Assembly: GCA_028278625.1 (NCBI GenBank)
Contig: JANQDY010000173.1
Coordinates: 1 to 22,082, forward strand
From: Thermodesulfobacteriota bacterium
GTDB lineage: Bacteria > Desulfobacterota > DSM-4660 > Desulfatiglandales > Desulfatiglandaceae
Direction: 5' to 3'
DNA length: 22,082 nucleotides
Positions within the stretch are counted from its first letter, which is position 1. Each line of letters begins with the position of its first letter. Positions 1 to 6,458 of this stretch are shown in pieces. The translations under genes were made by a program, and so were the position numbers. The notes beneath the pieces are model-generated. The model made no database searches. It was not told where the DNA came from and saw only the letters and a list, made by a program, of their open reading frames with translations.

Positions 1-240
1 AAAGACACGATGATCGCTTCCCATGTGCCGCTTGATGGACCTGATGGTATTCTCTGGATTGATGGAGGCCTGTCTCTTGGCCACGGAACCCACAAGGCGG
101 CGACCGTTGGCTGTTTCAGCGACCACGGAAGGCGTGAGGTGCTCCCCTTCCGTATTGGGAATAACCCTGGCTCTGCCGTTATCGATGAAGGCCGCCACGG
201 AATAGGTTGTACCAAGATCTATGCCGATTGCTCTTGACAA
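1..240 (-). CDS. Hsp70/DnaK-family chaperone, N-terminal part (runs off the window)
   Basis: The first 80 codons are present and the gene continues past base 1. The N-terminus reads [15 protein letters not shown], the phosphate-1 loop of Hsp70 ATPases (IDLGTTxS), followed by an N-T-E-G...T-P-S-V-V segment and [10 protein letters not shown], all in the order expected for DnaK. The start is TTG at 240, placed by a GGAG seven bases upstream; no ATG is available. It begins four bases after the stop of the receiver gene, so it should be the last visible member of the same operon. Hsp70 proteins are ATP-driven holdases/foldases that need a J-protein; the J-domain GvpF/L at 6459-7484 is a candidate partner (inference). 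Whether this is a full DnaK or a shorter Hsp70-like protein cannot be seen here. Confidence 0.9.
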   Translation of the reverse strand, partial: MSRAIGIDLGTTYSVAAFIDNGRARVIPNTEGEHLTPSVVAETANGRRLVGSVAKRQASINPENTIRSIKRHMGSDHRVF

Positions 241-244
241 CGGT

Positions 245-877
245 TTACTCCGATTTCAATGGTTGGCGCTTTCCAAACCGGTTCAGCATCCCGGTAATCT
301 CTTCCACCGTGAACGGCTTGTCGATGAAACCAAAGACACCCCGTTCGCTGGCTTCCACGATCCGTTCCTCGCTGCCATAGGCGCTGATCACCACCACCAA
401 GGCCTTCGGGGCTCTTCTGTCGATAAGGGGAAGGATATCCATGCCATCGCCATCGGGCAGTTTGAGATCCAGAAAAACCAGATCTGGCTTTTTTAGAAGA
501 AGGGCAGTAGCATCCGCCAAACTGTTGGCCGTCTGTACATCATATCCTCTTGCATAAAGGGCGCTCGACAGAAGCCAGCATAGATCTTCTTCGTCATCGA
601 TGATCAGAATTCGCTTGATTTCTTTTCGAGGTATCCGGGGCGAAATCTTTTCGACCCTTGTCCTTCGTCGGTGTTCCCTCTCGCGTATGTCAAAAAAGGG
701 CTTCAGTTCCTTAAGGTCTTCGGGTCGTCGCCATCCGGAAAGCCCGCTTCGCCACACAAGTGCTTCATCACGCTTGATAATCCCCTTTAAGATCCAGTTT
801 TTCAGCCTGGGTTGGTAGACGGCAGTATAGGTGTCGGCCCCGCGACGGACATCATATTTCAATTCCTGGGTGGACAT
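245..877 (-). CDS. Response regulator with GYF_2/DUF4339-like N-terminus and receiver domain
   Basis: This 210-residue protein has two parts. Residues about 15-62 contain W-I-L-K-G-I-I and [12 protein letters not shown], the pattern of small GYF_2/DUF4339-type domains. Residues about 88-205 are a receiver domain with acidic pocket D94-D95, phosphoacceptor D137 (F-L-D-L-K-L-P), S165 and K187 (I-D-K-P-F). There is no DNA-binding output domain, so it probably acts through protein contacts. Its ATG follows the stop of the kinase gene as TGAAAATG, which suggests translational coupling and makes that kinase the likely phosphodonor. The next gene encodes the DnaK homologue. The receiver call is firm; the N-terminal domain is a pattern match only. 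Confidence 0.9.
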   Translation of the reverse strand: MSTQELKYDVRRGADTYTAVYQPRLKNWILKGIIKRDEALVWRSGLSGWRRPEDLKELKPFFDIREREHRRRTRVEKISPRIPRKEIKRILIIDDEEDLCWLLSSALYARGYDVQTANSLADATALLLKKPDLVFLDLKLPDGDGMDILPLIDRRAPKALVVVISAYGSEERIVEASERGVFGFIDKPFTVEEITGMLNRFGKRQPLKSE

Positions 878-879
878 TT

Positions 880-1602
880 TCAGGCCATGGGTAGAGAGAT
901 TGTAAAAATGGAGCCCTCGTTCTTCTGGCTTTCCACACTGATGGTGCCGCCATGACTGACCACCGTCGTATAGGTAATCGAAAGGCCGAGCCCGATCCCG
1001 GAACTCTTGGTGCTGAAAAAGGGGTCAAAGATGCGGATGATATCTTCCTCTCTAATGCCTTCCCCCGTATCCCTTATCTTGACCGCAAAAGAACCGTTTT
1101 TCATGTGGGTTTCAACGGTCAACACCCCTCCTTGGGCCATGGCTTCAATGGAGTTGATCATTACATTGACAAAAACCCGCATCATCTGCTCCCGATCCAC
1201 CAGAAGCGACGGTGGTCTGGCACAGTAGGATTTGCGGACACGGACTCTCTGAACCGTCATTTTGGCTTTGATTGAATCAAGGGTGCTGTCCAAAATGGCA
1301 TTGATATTGTGCGGCCTGATGTTGAGTTCCGGCGGTCTGGCGCAATTTAGCAGTTCCGTGATCAGAAAATTGATACGTTCTGTATTTCGCTCTATGATTT
1401 CAATATGCCGGGCCCAGGGGCTGTCCTTACTAAACGCCTCTTTCAGCTGCTTGGCCGACATGGAGACATTGGTCAGGGGGTTCCTGATTTCATGGGCAAT
1501 ACTCGCAGCGATTCTTCCCGTAAAGGCCAATCTTTCTGAAAAACCGGAAATTTCCTTTTGTTCTAATTGGATCTTGTCACGTTTTCCGTCGGTCAAATTC
1601 AT
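880..1602 (-). CDS. Soluble sensor histidine kinase
   Basis: This 240-residue kinase has almost only the catalytic core. The H-box is I-A-H-E-I-R-N-P with H37, the N-box asparagine is N150, the G1 box D-T-G-E-G is at 178-182, the F-box F-D-P-F-F follows, and G2 G-I-G-L-G-L is at 202-207. No transmembrane segment or PAS/GAF sensor domain is seen, so it is cytoplasmic and may receive its signal through a partner. The gene sits between a GvpJ-type gene and a receiver gene whose start is coupled to its stop, so the two probably form a pair. The ATG at 1602 follows a GAGAAGG sequence at very short spacing. The kinase assignment is certain; its signal is unknown. Confidence 0.95.
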   Translation of the reverse strand: MNLTDGKRDKIQLEQKEISGFSERLAFTGRIAASIAHEIRNPLTNVSMSAKQLKEAFSKDSPWARHIEIIERNTERINFLITELLNCARPPELNIRPHNINAILDSTLDSIKAKMTVQRVRVRKSYCARPPSLLVDREQMMRVFVNVMINSIEAMAQGGVLTVETHMKNGSFAVKIRDTGEGIREEDIIRIFDPFFSTKSSGIGLGLSITYTTVVSHGGTISVESQKNEGSIFTISLPMA

Positions 1603-1632
1603 CCTTCTCTTTGTCCCATAACACGCCTCAAC

Positions 1633-2346
1633 TTATAAAACTGCCGCTATTTGCCGCCCCCCCGCGGGACTGGTCCATCCACATTCCCCGCACCCGGCCT
1701 CCAGCAACCGCTGCCTCATATGGGGGTATCCACAGCCTGGGCAGGTTTCCGTCACATCATTTGGAAGGGTCTCAACTGAAAACCCCCCGCGCAAAACGGA
1801 CTTTAACAGCCCCTCTTTCAATTCTTCGACTTGCATGGCACGCAACCGGTGTCCCCGGCCCTTTTTCAGAAGCAAATGCAGCTCAAGATAGCCGTTTTGG
1901 TTTGTCCCGCTCTCCTGTCGGTAAAGGGTCAATCCCATGATGTCTTGAAATGCCACCTCGAAAAGGACACTGTTGAAGACATCATGATAGAGGACCAGGC
2001 GTTTGGAGGTCAAATAAAAGCAACCGCATTCCCAGGTATTGAACAGACCGTCATTGGAATAGCACGACCCATGCAGTTTTTTGAGCAATGTTTCATTGTG
2101 CAATAGCATCTCACATTTCTCTTGCCGGGCATCCCTTTCCCAATTGCGGATGCTTTCATCCCACTCCCGCATCACACCGTAATCCAGCATGGTTTCCATG
2201 CCCGCCAATGCCGCCCGCAGGCTCACACCGATCAGCGGGATGCCCGCCACGGAAACGATGAGATCCGCTTGAATCACGAGCCCTTTGTCCAGCACGCGAT
2301 CGAGCAAATCTACCAGGGTGGCGGGTGTATCTCGTTGGGGCGTCAT
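1633..2346 (-). CDS. GvpA/GvpJ-family protein with PH/GRAM-like domain and C-terminal zinc ribbon
   Basis: This 237-residue protein combines three modules. Residues about 8-58 follow the GvpA/GvpJ pattern (L-L-D-R-V-L-D-K-G-L-V-I, then A-D-L-I-V-S-V-A-G-I-P-L-I-G). Residues about 75-190 contain F-Y-L-T-S-K-R-L-V-L-Y and F-E-V-A-F-Q-D-I, typical of bacterial PH or GRAM-like folds. Residues 202-222 hold two CxxC pairs (C202/C205 and C219/C222) ending in C-G-W, a zinc ribbon. GvpJ-type minor proteins are usually about 100-150 residues and help nucleate vesicles or cap their tips, so the added domains are unusual. A similar ribbon ends the GvpJ-type protein at 3894-4280. The ATG at 2346 has no strong ribosome binding site. 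The GvpA-like part is secure, the PH/GRAM part moderate. Confidence 0.85.
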   Translation of the reverse strand: MTPQRDTPATLVDLLDRVLDKGLVIQADLIVSVAGIPLIGVSLRAALAGMETMLDYGVMREWDESIRNWERDARQEKCEMLLHNETLLKKLHGSCYSNDGLFNTWECGCFYLTSKRLVLYHDVFNSVLFEVAFQDIMGLTLYRQESGTNQNGYLELHLLLKKGRGHRLRAMQVEELKEGLLKSVLRGGFSVETLPNDVTETCPGCGYPHMRQRLLEAGCGECGWTSPAGGRQIAAVL

Positions 2347-2359
2347 GGTTCTTAGGGAT

Positions 2360-2387
2360 CAGTTATCAGTTTCCAGTGTTCAGCAAA
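2360..2387 (+). repeat. Degenerate heptamer array (CAGTNNN), four units
   Basis: Four consecutive seven-base units read CAGTTAT, CAGTTTC, CAGTGTT and CAGCAAA. The same heptamer family occurs at 3895, 9657, 16136 and, inverted, at 16349. It lies just upstream of the PH-like GvpJ gene, in the gap after gvpL. Confidence 0.7.
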
Positions 2388-2537
2388 TGGTTCTATAATC
2401 AAGACGATCTGTCGGATTACCTCATTGAAAACGATCCGGCGTTTACAGTGAGAATCGAAGAGGTCTATTCCGATCATGAAAATCAGGGTGGCATTACAAG
2501 CGAAAAGCCCTCAAAAGACTTAAACATCCCTCCTGAT
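2388..2537 (+). pseudogene. Possible remnant of an unrelated small gene
   Basis: In the 208-base gap between gvpL and the next gvp gene, the plus strand can be read as D-D-L-S-D-Y-L-I-E-N-D-P-A-F followed by R-I-E-E-V-Y-S-D. This has the look of a small helical antitoxin-like or conserved hypothetical protein. It has no credible start: the reading frame runs in from the heptamer array. It continues into the antisense of gvpL before stopping. It is best read as a decayed fragment that arrived with the repeat array; chance is possible. Confidence 0.25.
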
Positions 2538-2554
2538 CCAGTTGTCAACAACTG

Positions 2555-3559
2555 CTACACAAAACTGTACGGCGGCCAGGGGCCCGTATACCGCACTGAA
2601 AAGGCTTCCCGGCCATCAATCGCCTCAAGGATGTCCCCCAGCTTTCGACGGTTTTCCTCGGTGAGCAAGCAAGAGAGATTCAGCAGCATCTGAAGGGCGT
2701 CGTCTTCAGCTTTTTTAGTTTTTTCAAACCGAATGTCATCGGCGTACGGCTTGATCATTTGATAGAATTCCTGAAAGCATTCATCGGCTCTTCGGGACAT
2801 GCTGTTTTTCAGCACTTTCTCCACATTGTGGCGCAGCATATAGGCGACACCTCTCGGTTTTGTCCTGATCTTTTCCTGCAACCGTTTGAGATCATCAATC
2901 TCATCGCTGACTTTCCGTGCCATTTTCCGGGTCTCCCAGAAGATCTGGACCCCATATTCGGCCCTGTTCCTGACTTTTTTCAGCTTTGATTTCAGGTCCT
3001 CCCGATCGGCCTCGATCCACGCTTTGAGGGGAACAATGGGGCTTTCGCTCTTGCTGTCGGCAATTATGGTGTCAAATCCGATGGGAATAACGGTCCCAAA
3101 GGTCTTCCAGACTTTATCCACCACCCTCTGGTGGGCCAGAACCCATTCCCTGACCTTCTCTTGGTCTTCCGATTGATACGGTTCGGCGACGCAGTTGTGG
3201 ACAACCGCCGAAAGACTGCCGAAATCAAGAGTATAGACATCACGGCTTTCAATCCCTATGGGTCCGAAGACGTTTTCATGACCCCCGTCGGCAAGGCAGT
3301 AGAGATACAATCCAATTACGGATTTGGGATTGGGAATTGCGGATTGGTTGGTGGCGGGTTTGGGGAGAAGTGCCGGGGCATCTCCCTTTCCCACATCGGT
3401 TTTGAATGATTGTTCCAGAGATTTCAGTATTTCCGCTCGAATGGATTTTTTGAGTTCAGGAAGAAGGGTTGATGCCACGGCTTCCTTGATCGTTTCGCTG
3501 CTTTCCCCAAGGACCTTTTCGATTTCCGCCTTCACCAGTTCTTTGATGACTGTTTCCAA
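2555..3559 (-). CDS. gvpL: Gas vesicle protein GvpL/GvpF with helical N-terminal extension
   Basis: This 334-residue member of the GvpF/GvpL family ends in G-P-W-P-P-Y-S-F-V, the hallmark C-terminus. The family core begins near residue 81 (V-I-G-L-Y-L-Y-C) and includes P-I-G-F-D-T. Residues 1-55 are an added charged, probably helical extension, then a Pro-rich linker at about 65-80. That linker is encoded by a heptamer repeat at 3313-3347. GvpF/L proteins are minor cytoplasmic accessory proteins that bind GvpA during early assembly. The start is TTG at 3559, supported by a GAGG six bases upstream; no better ATG lies near the N-terminal helix. It follows gvpK by 44 bases. The L rather than F label rests on its length and C-terminus and is tentative. 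Confidence 0.92.
   Translation of the reverse strand: METVIKELVKAEIEKVLGESSETIKEAVASTLLPELKKSIRAEILKSLEQSFKTDVGKGDAPALLPKPATNQSAIPNPKSVIGLYLYCLADGGHENVFGPIGIESRDVYTLDFGSLSAVVHNCVAEPYQSEDQEKVREWVLAHQRVVDKVWKTFGTVIPIGFDTIIADSKSESPIVPLKAWIEADREDLKSKLKKVRNRAEYGVQIFWETRKMARKVSDEIDDLKRLQEKIRTKPRGVAYMLRHNVEKVLKNSMSRRADECFQEFYQMIKPYADDIRFEKTKKAEDDALQMLLNLSCLLTEENRRKLGDILEAIDGREAFSVRYTGPWPPYSFV
3313..3347 (+). repeat. Second heptamer family inside gvpL
   Basis: Five seven-base units (CAATTAC, GGATTTG, GGATTGG, GAATTGC, GGATTGG) lie in frame in gvpL. They encode the N/P/S-rich linker between its helical extension and the GvpL core. Confidence 0.6.
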
Positions 3560-3603
3560 TGACTCCCTCTTTCCCGCCCACGGTTAATCGTCTATGCTTG
3601 TTC

Positions 3604-3891
3604 TTACGGCGCCAGCACCTGATCCAGCAAATCATCCACAATGCCGTCCAGACCGTTTCGCACCGTTTTGACCGATTCGGTGATGCCTTGTTCCATTTTC
3701 ATGGCTTCAATGGCCGCATCCAAATCCATCAAGGCTTCCCCCAGTCGATTGGTCTCCTCTTCCGTCAATCCGCCGCCGTTCATCCGTTTTAAGGCCTGAA
3801 GCCGGAGTGCATCCTTGATGATTTCCACCAGCGCTACCACCAGGCCGAGAACACCATGTTTTATATTTTCTGTGTTGATGTCGATGGACAT
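3604..3891 (-). CDS. gvpK: Gas vesicle protein GvpK
   Basis: This 95-residue protein fits GvpK: an N-terminal I-K-H-G-V-L-G-L-V-V-A-L-V-E-I-I, the stretch L-Q-A-L-K-R-M-N-G-G-G-L, then E-E-E-T-N-R-L-G-E-A-L-M-D-L-D. The length is normal for the family. GvpK is a minor cytoplasmic protein needed for vesicle formation in organisms where it has been tested; its mechanism is unclear. The ATG at 3891 follows the stop of the preceding GvpJ-type gene as TGAAAATG, with no separate ribosome binding site. Translational coupling is therefore likely, and the two products may be made in a fixed ratio. Confidence 0.95.
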   Translation of the reverse strand: MSIDINTENIKHGVLGLVVALVEIIKDALRLQALKRMNGGGLTEEETNRLGEALMDLDAAIEAMKMEQGITESVKTVRNGLDGIVDDLLDQVLAP

Positions 3892-3893
3892 TT

Positions 3894-4280
3894 TCAGTGT
3901 TCAGTGTTCAGTGGCCGGTGGTTCAACTTTCCACTGATAGCTTCCTTTGCCTTTGCGCCGACCCAGCCGCACCAGGGGCAGCCGGTATTCATTAGATCTT
4001 CTTTGGCGATACGTTTTTCACATTGGGGACAATATTCCTTGTTCGCAACCGCCTCTTCCCAGGCGGGTGTTTCAAGGGCTGTTCCCGACGGGAACTCGAG
4101 ACCGTATCTGGCGGCGGTTTCAAAGGATGCCAGGGTGGCTCGGATCTTGATTCCTAAGAGTTCCACCCCCACCACGGATACGGTGATGTCGGCATTTATT
4201 ACCAGGCCCTTGTCCAGGAGTCTGTCAATGACATCCGCCAGTCCGGCGCCTCTCTCATCTCTGGTTGGCTCCATGGCCAT
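3894..4280 (-). CDS. gvpJ: GvpA/GvpJ-family protein with C-terminal zinc ribbon
   Basis: This 128-residue protein starts with a GvpA/GvpJ domain (about 13-62: D-V-I-D-R-L-L-D-K-G-L-V-I, A-D-I-T-V-S-V-V-G-V-E-L-L-G-I-K-I-R-A). A zinc ribbon follows, with C84/C87 and C101/C104 and the ending C-P-W-C-G-W. GvpJ-type proteins are minor, GvpA-like components thought to act in nucleation. The ribbon is not part of the classic protein and is shared with the PH-like GvpJ at 1633-2346. The last residues (L-N-T-E-H) are encoded by a heptamer repeat at 3895-3915, so the natural C-terminus may have been altered by repeat insertion. A GGAGG lies 13 bases before the ATG, a long spacing. The J label (versus M or S) is tentative. 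Confidence 0.88.
   Translation of the reverse strand: MAMEPTRDERGAGLADVIDRLLDKGLVINADITVSVVGVELLGIKIRATLASFETAARYGLEFPSGTALETPAWEEAVANKEYCPQCEKRIAKEDLMNTGCPWCGWVGAKAKEAISGKLNHRPLNTEH
3895..3915 (+). repeat. Heptamer array at the gvpJ 3' end, three units
   Basis: The units CAGTGTT, CAGTGTT and CAGTGGC are tandem and lie inside the last codons and stop of the GvpJ-type gene, directly before the gvpK start. Confidence 0.75.
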
Positions 4281-4304
4281 AATTTGTTTGATGCCTCCGT
4301 TTTT

Positions 4305-5054
4305 CTAGTACATCTTGTTGGTCTTTTGGTCCCCATTGACCAAATGGATGACACCTTTTCCGGCGCATTTCAGACATGTTAAAGCCGTGCCCTGTTCCAT
4401 GCCTGATCCGTTGCACTGGCTGCAAACGCCGATCGGTACACGCACCGACACAACGCCCTTGCCGCGACAGACTGGGCAGGCTCTACCGGTTCGCCGTTCG
4501 ATACCACGACCTTTGCAGAAGGCGCACGAAACAGCCGGCGGAACAACGATCACCCGGCCGGTGCCTCGGCAGACAGAACATGTGGCACCACCTCTCACTC
4601 TGCCTGTTCCCCTGCAACACCCGCACGGCTGGTCTTTTTCCTTCAGCAGGGAGATCTGAGCAGAGCCATTTAGGTTCCCCCACCGTGTATTCCCATAACT
4701 CACCAAGCGGAAAAGCCCCTCATCCTGACCGTTTTTTGGAAAACCATTTCGCACGGGGGCATGTCGCGTGGAAATCGGATTTACCGAACGCCAGTGAAAC
4801 TCTTCCTTCTGAATGCCTTTGGCAGGTACCCCGTGTCCCCTAATATTGCAGACCGTTTTCCCGGACCAGCCAAGGGCTTTTCGTCCTTTTGATGTGATTT
4901 TGAAACGACCCCGCCCCTCCCGTGCCAAATGCTCACTGCTGATCAGGCTGTTACAGAGCATGGTGGCATAGGATGCATCAATGCCCAACTGACGGCAGAC
5001 AAGGCGGGTTGTGGTCTCACCGCTCTCTCTGGCCACGGTCTTCAATGCTTTCAT
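4305..5054 (-). CDS. Winged-helix protein with six DnaJ-type CxxCxGxG motifs
   Basis: From the ATG at 5054 this is 249 residues. The first ~62 look like a winged helix (M-K-A-L-K-T-V-A, L-G-I-D-A-S-Y-A-T-M-L-C-N-S-L, then F-K-I-T-S-K-G-R-K-A-L). After a ~75-residue linker come six zinc motifs: CGCCRGTG, CSVCRGTG, CAFCKGRG, CPVCRGKG, CSQCNGSG and CLKCAGKG. DnaJ has four such motifs binding two zinc ions; six would allow three. There is no J-domain, so this is a DnaJ zinc domain on its own. ATG 5054 has an AGGA six bases upstream; a GTG at 5072 after TAGGAG is a plausible alternative. It is a paralogue of 11835-12209. Its role, perhaps binding unfolded Gvp proteins, is inferred. Confidence 0.85.
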   Translation of the reverse strand: MKALKTVARESGETTTRLVCRQLGIDASYATMLCNSLISSEHLAREGRGRFKITSKGRKALGWSGKTVCNIRGHGVPAKGIQKEEFHWRSVNPISTRHAPVRNGFPKNGQDEGLFRLVSYGNTRWGNLNGSAQISLLKEKDQPCGCCRGTGRVRGGATCSVCRGTGRVIVVPPAVSCAFCKGRGIERRTGRACPVCRGKGVVSVRVPIGVCSQCNGSGMEQGTALTCLKCAGKGVIHLVNGDQKTNKMY

Positions 5055-5082
5055 TTCGCTTCCTGAAACCACGCTTTTTCTC

Positions 5083-5349
5083 CTACTCGTGCGTCCATTC
5101 CGTATCAATCCGTCTTCTCATGCCGGTGCGCCGGAATTCGAGCATGCCGCCAGCCGCGTCCAGCCGCGTTTCGTAGGAAGCCAGAATATCCATCCCTTCT
5201 GGAATGGAGTGTTTTTCCACCACTTCAAGAACAACACGCCATTCGTCCTCTTCCTTCATCACCTCAATGGTGGAGGAAATCTCAAGTCCGGTAAGCGCAT
5301 TCAATTCGGACCGAGCCCTATCTACAATCTGCGCCATACCTGCAGCCAT
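5083..5349 (-). CDS. gvpO: Gas vesicle protein GvpO
   Basis: This 88-residue protein matches GvpO: A-R-S-E-L-N-A-L-T-G-L-E near the N-terminus, E-E-D-E-W-R-V-V-L-E-V-V-E in the middle, then I-P-E-G-M-D-I-L-A-S-Y-E-T-R-L-D and R-R-T-G-M-R-R-R. GvpO is a small accessory protein required for vesicle formation in haloarchaea. The ATG at 5349 has a GGAG seven bases upstream. It lies between gvpG and the winged-helix zinc protein, both within about 30 bases, so it is operonic. Confidence 0.93.
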   Translation of the reverse strand: MAAGMAQIVDRARSELNALTGLEISSTIEVMKEEDEWRVVLEVVEKHSIPEGMDILASYETRLDAAGGMLEFRRTGMRRRIDTEWTHE

Positions 5350-5378
5350 TATCCGTCTCCTTGTCTTTGGGGGTTCTT

Positions 5379-5627
5379 TCAGCCTGCCTGTGTCTCTTCT
5401 TTCAACCGCCGGATCATTTCGAGCTGCTCCATGAGGCGTTTTTCCTGTTTTTCATATTCTTCTTCGCTGATCTCTTCCATTTCAAATTGCATCTGGAGAT
5501 GCAATAGCCCTTCATAGATTTTTGATTCATCCGTCATTTCGCTATAGGCGGCATCCCGCAGTTTCTCACCCAGCCAGATGGTCAACTTAATGGGCGAAAA
5601 AAGAATGTCATCCAAAATGAAAGCCAC
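5379..5627 (-). CDS. gvpG: Gas vesicle protein GvpG
   Basis: This 82-residue protein has the GvpG signature at its N-terminus (F-I-L-D-D-I-L-F-S-P-I-K-L-T-I-W-L-G-E-K-L) and a charged helical second half rich in Glu (E-E-I-S-E-E-E-Y-E-K-Q-E). GvpG works with GvpF and GvpL in the accessory complex that binds GvpA. The start is GTG at 5627, fixed by the conserved M-A-F-I-L-D-D-I-L N-terminus. The gene follows a gvpF/L by 57 bases. Confidence 0.94.
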   Translation of the reverse strand: MAFILDDILFSPIKLTIWLGEKLRDAAYSEMTDESKIYEGLLHLQMQFEMEEISEEEYEKQEKRLMEQLEMIRRLKEETQAG

Positions 5628-5684
5628 GGCCTTTTGTCCTCTGAATCATTTCCACTACTTTCAAAGTTTCCGCTTCTTGCCAGT

Positions 5685-6437
5685 CTACCATTTCACAACG
5701 ATCTCCACGAAATTGCAGGGAGGAACGGGCCCCACGTACTTGAAAGTCATTTCTTCCCCATAGGTGTCCGAGATGGTTTCAACCGCATCATCAAACAAAT
5801 TCTCATTTTCCTTTTTCACCAGAAATGCAGCGTTAAGGATCATCTGATCTCCGAAATGGTTGTTCAGCTTCTTTTCGATCCACAAGCCATCCAAATTCCG
5901 TAGCAACTCTTTCTCGCGGTCTTCTTTCAAGGTTTGCAGGGCATCCTTGACCATTTCACCTAGACGCATCTGATCCCGCTGCGCGCCACCCCGCCGTTTT
6001 AGCAGACGGTCCCTAAAGCGGCTGATCTCACTGTTCCGGGACAAAATGCCGTCAAAAACCGGTTTCATCTCCTTCCAGATCCCCTTAAGACCCAGTTCGA
6101 CTTTGTCCTCCATATAAGCCAGGGTTTCCATCAGTTCCGCTTTCCTCTCTGAAAGGAGCTTTTCGCGGATCAGATCCACCCCTTCGCTCACCGTTCCAAA
6201 CCGCACCGGAAGCATGGGGTACGATGGCATGATCGTTTCCATCACATGTTGATGAGCAATGGTATTGGCCCGGGTGACCGGATATTGTTGAACCGGCGAA
6301 TCACTGATAACGGCCCCTAATCCCTCCCAGGTGACGGTGTAAACATTCGTCTTTTCCTTTCCGATGCTAATGGCACCGAAATCGGCGTCCCGGTCGGTTT
6401 TGATGATTGCGTAAATGTACTGTCCTTTCAGTGGCAT
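5685..6437 (-). CDS. gvpF: Gas vesicle protein GvpF/GvpL
   Basis: This 250-residue protein is a plain GvpF/L family member. The N-terminus reads Y-I-Y-A-I-I-K, a central P-V-R-F-G-T-V marks the end of the first domain, and F-K-Y-V-G-P-V-P-P-C-N-F-V closes the second. The start is ATG at 6437, eight bases after GGAGGAAG, rather than an in-frame TTG farther upstream. It follows the J-domain GvpF/L gene closely and shares with it the same core (about 240 residues), as does 9755-10507. The three presumably arose by duplication. The Cys in G-P-V-P-P-C replaces the Phe or Tyr usual at that position. Confidence 0.93.
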   Translation of the reverse strand: MPLKGQYIYAIIKTDRDADFGAISIGKEKTNVYTVTWEGLGAVISDSPVQQYPVTRANTIAHQHVMETIMPSYPMLPVRFGTVSEGVDLIREKLLSERKAELMETLAYMEDKVELGLKGIWKEMKPVFDGILSRNSEISRFRDRLLKRRGGAQRDQMRLGEMVKDALQTLKEDREKELLRNLDGLWIEKKLNNHFGDQMILNAAFLVKKENENLFDDAVETISDTYGEEMTFKYVGPVPPCNFVEIVVKW

Positions 6438-6458
6438 AAGAATTACTTCCTCCAATAA

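Noticed and set aside
3895..3915. Heptamer arrays as a CRISPR array
   Set aside because: Units are 7 bases without spacers and no cas genes are present.
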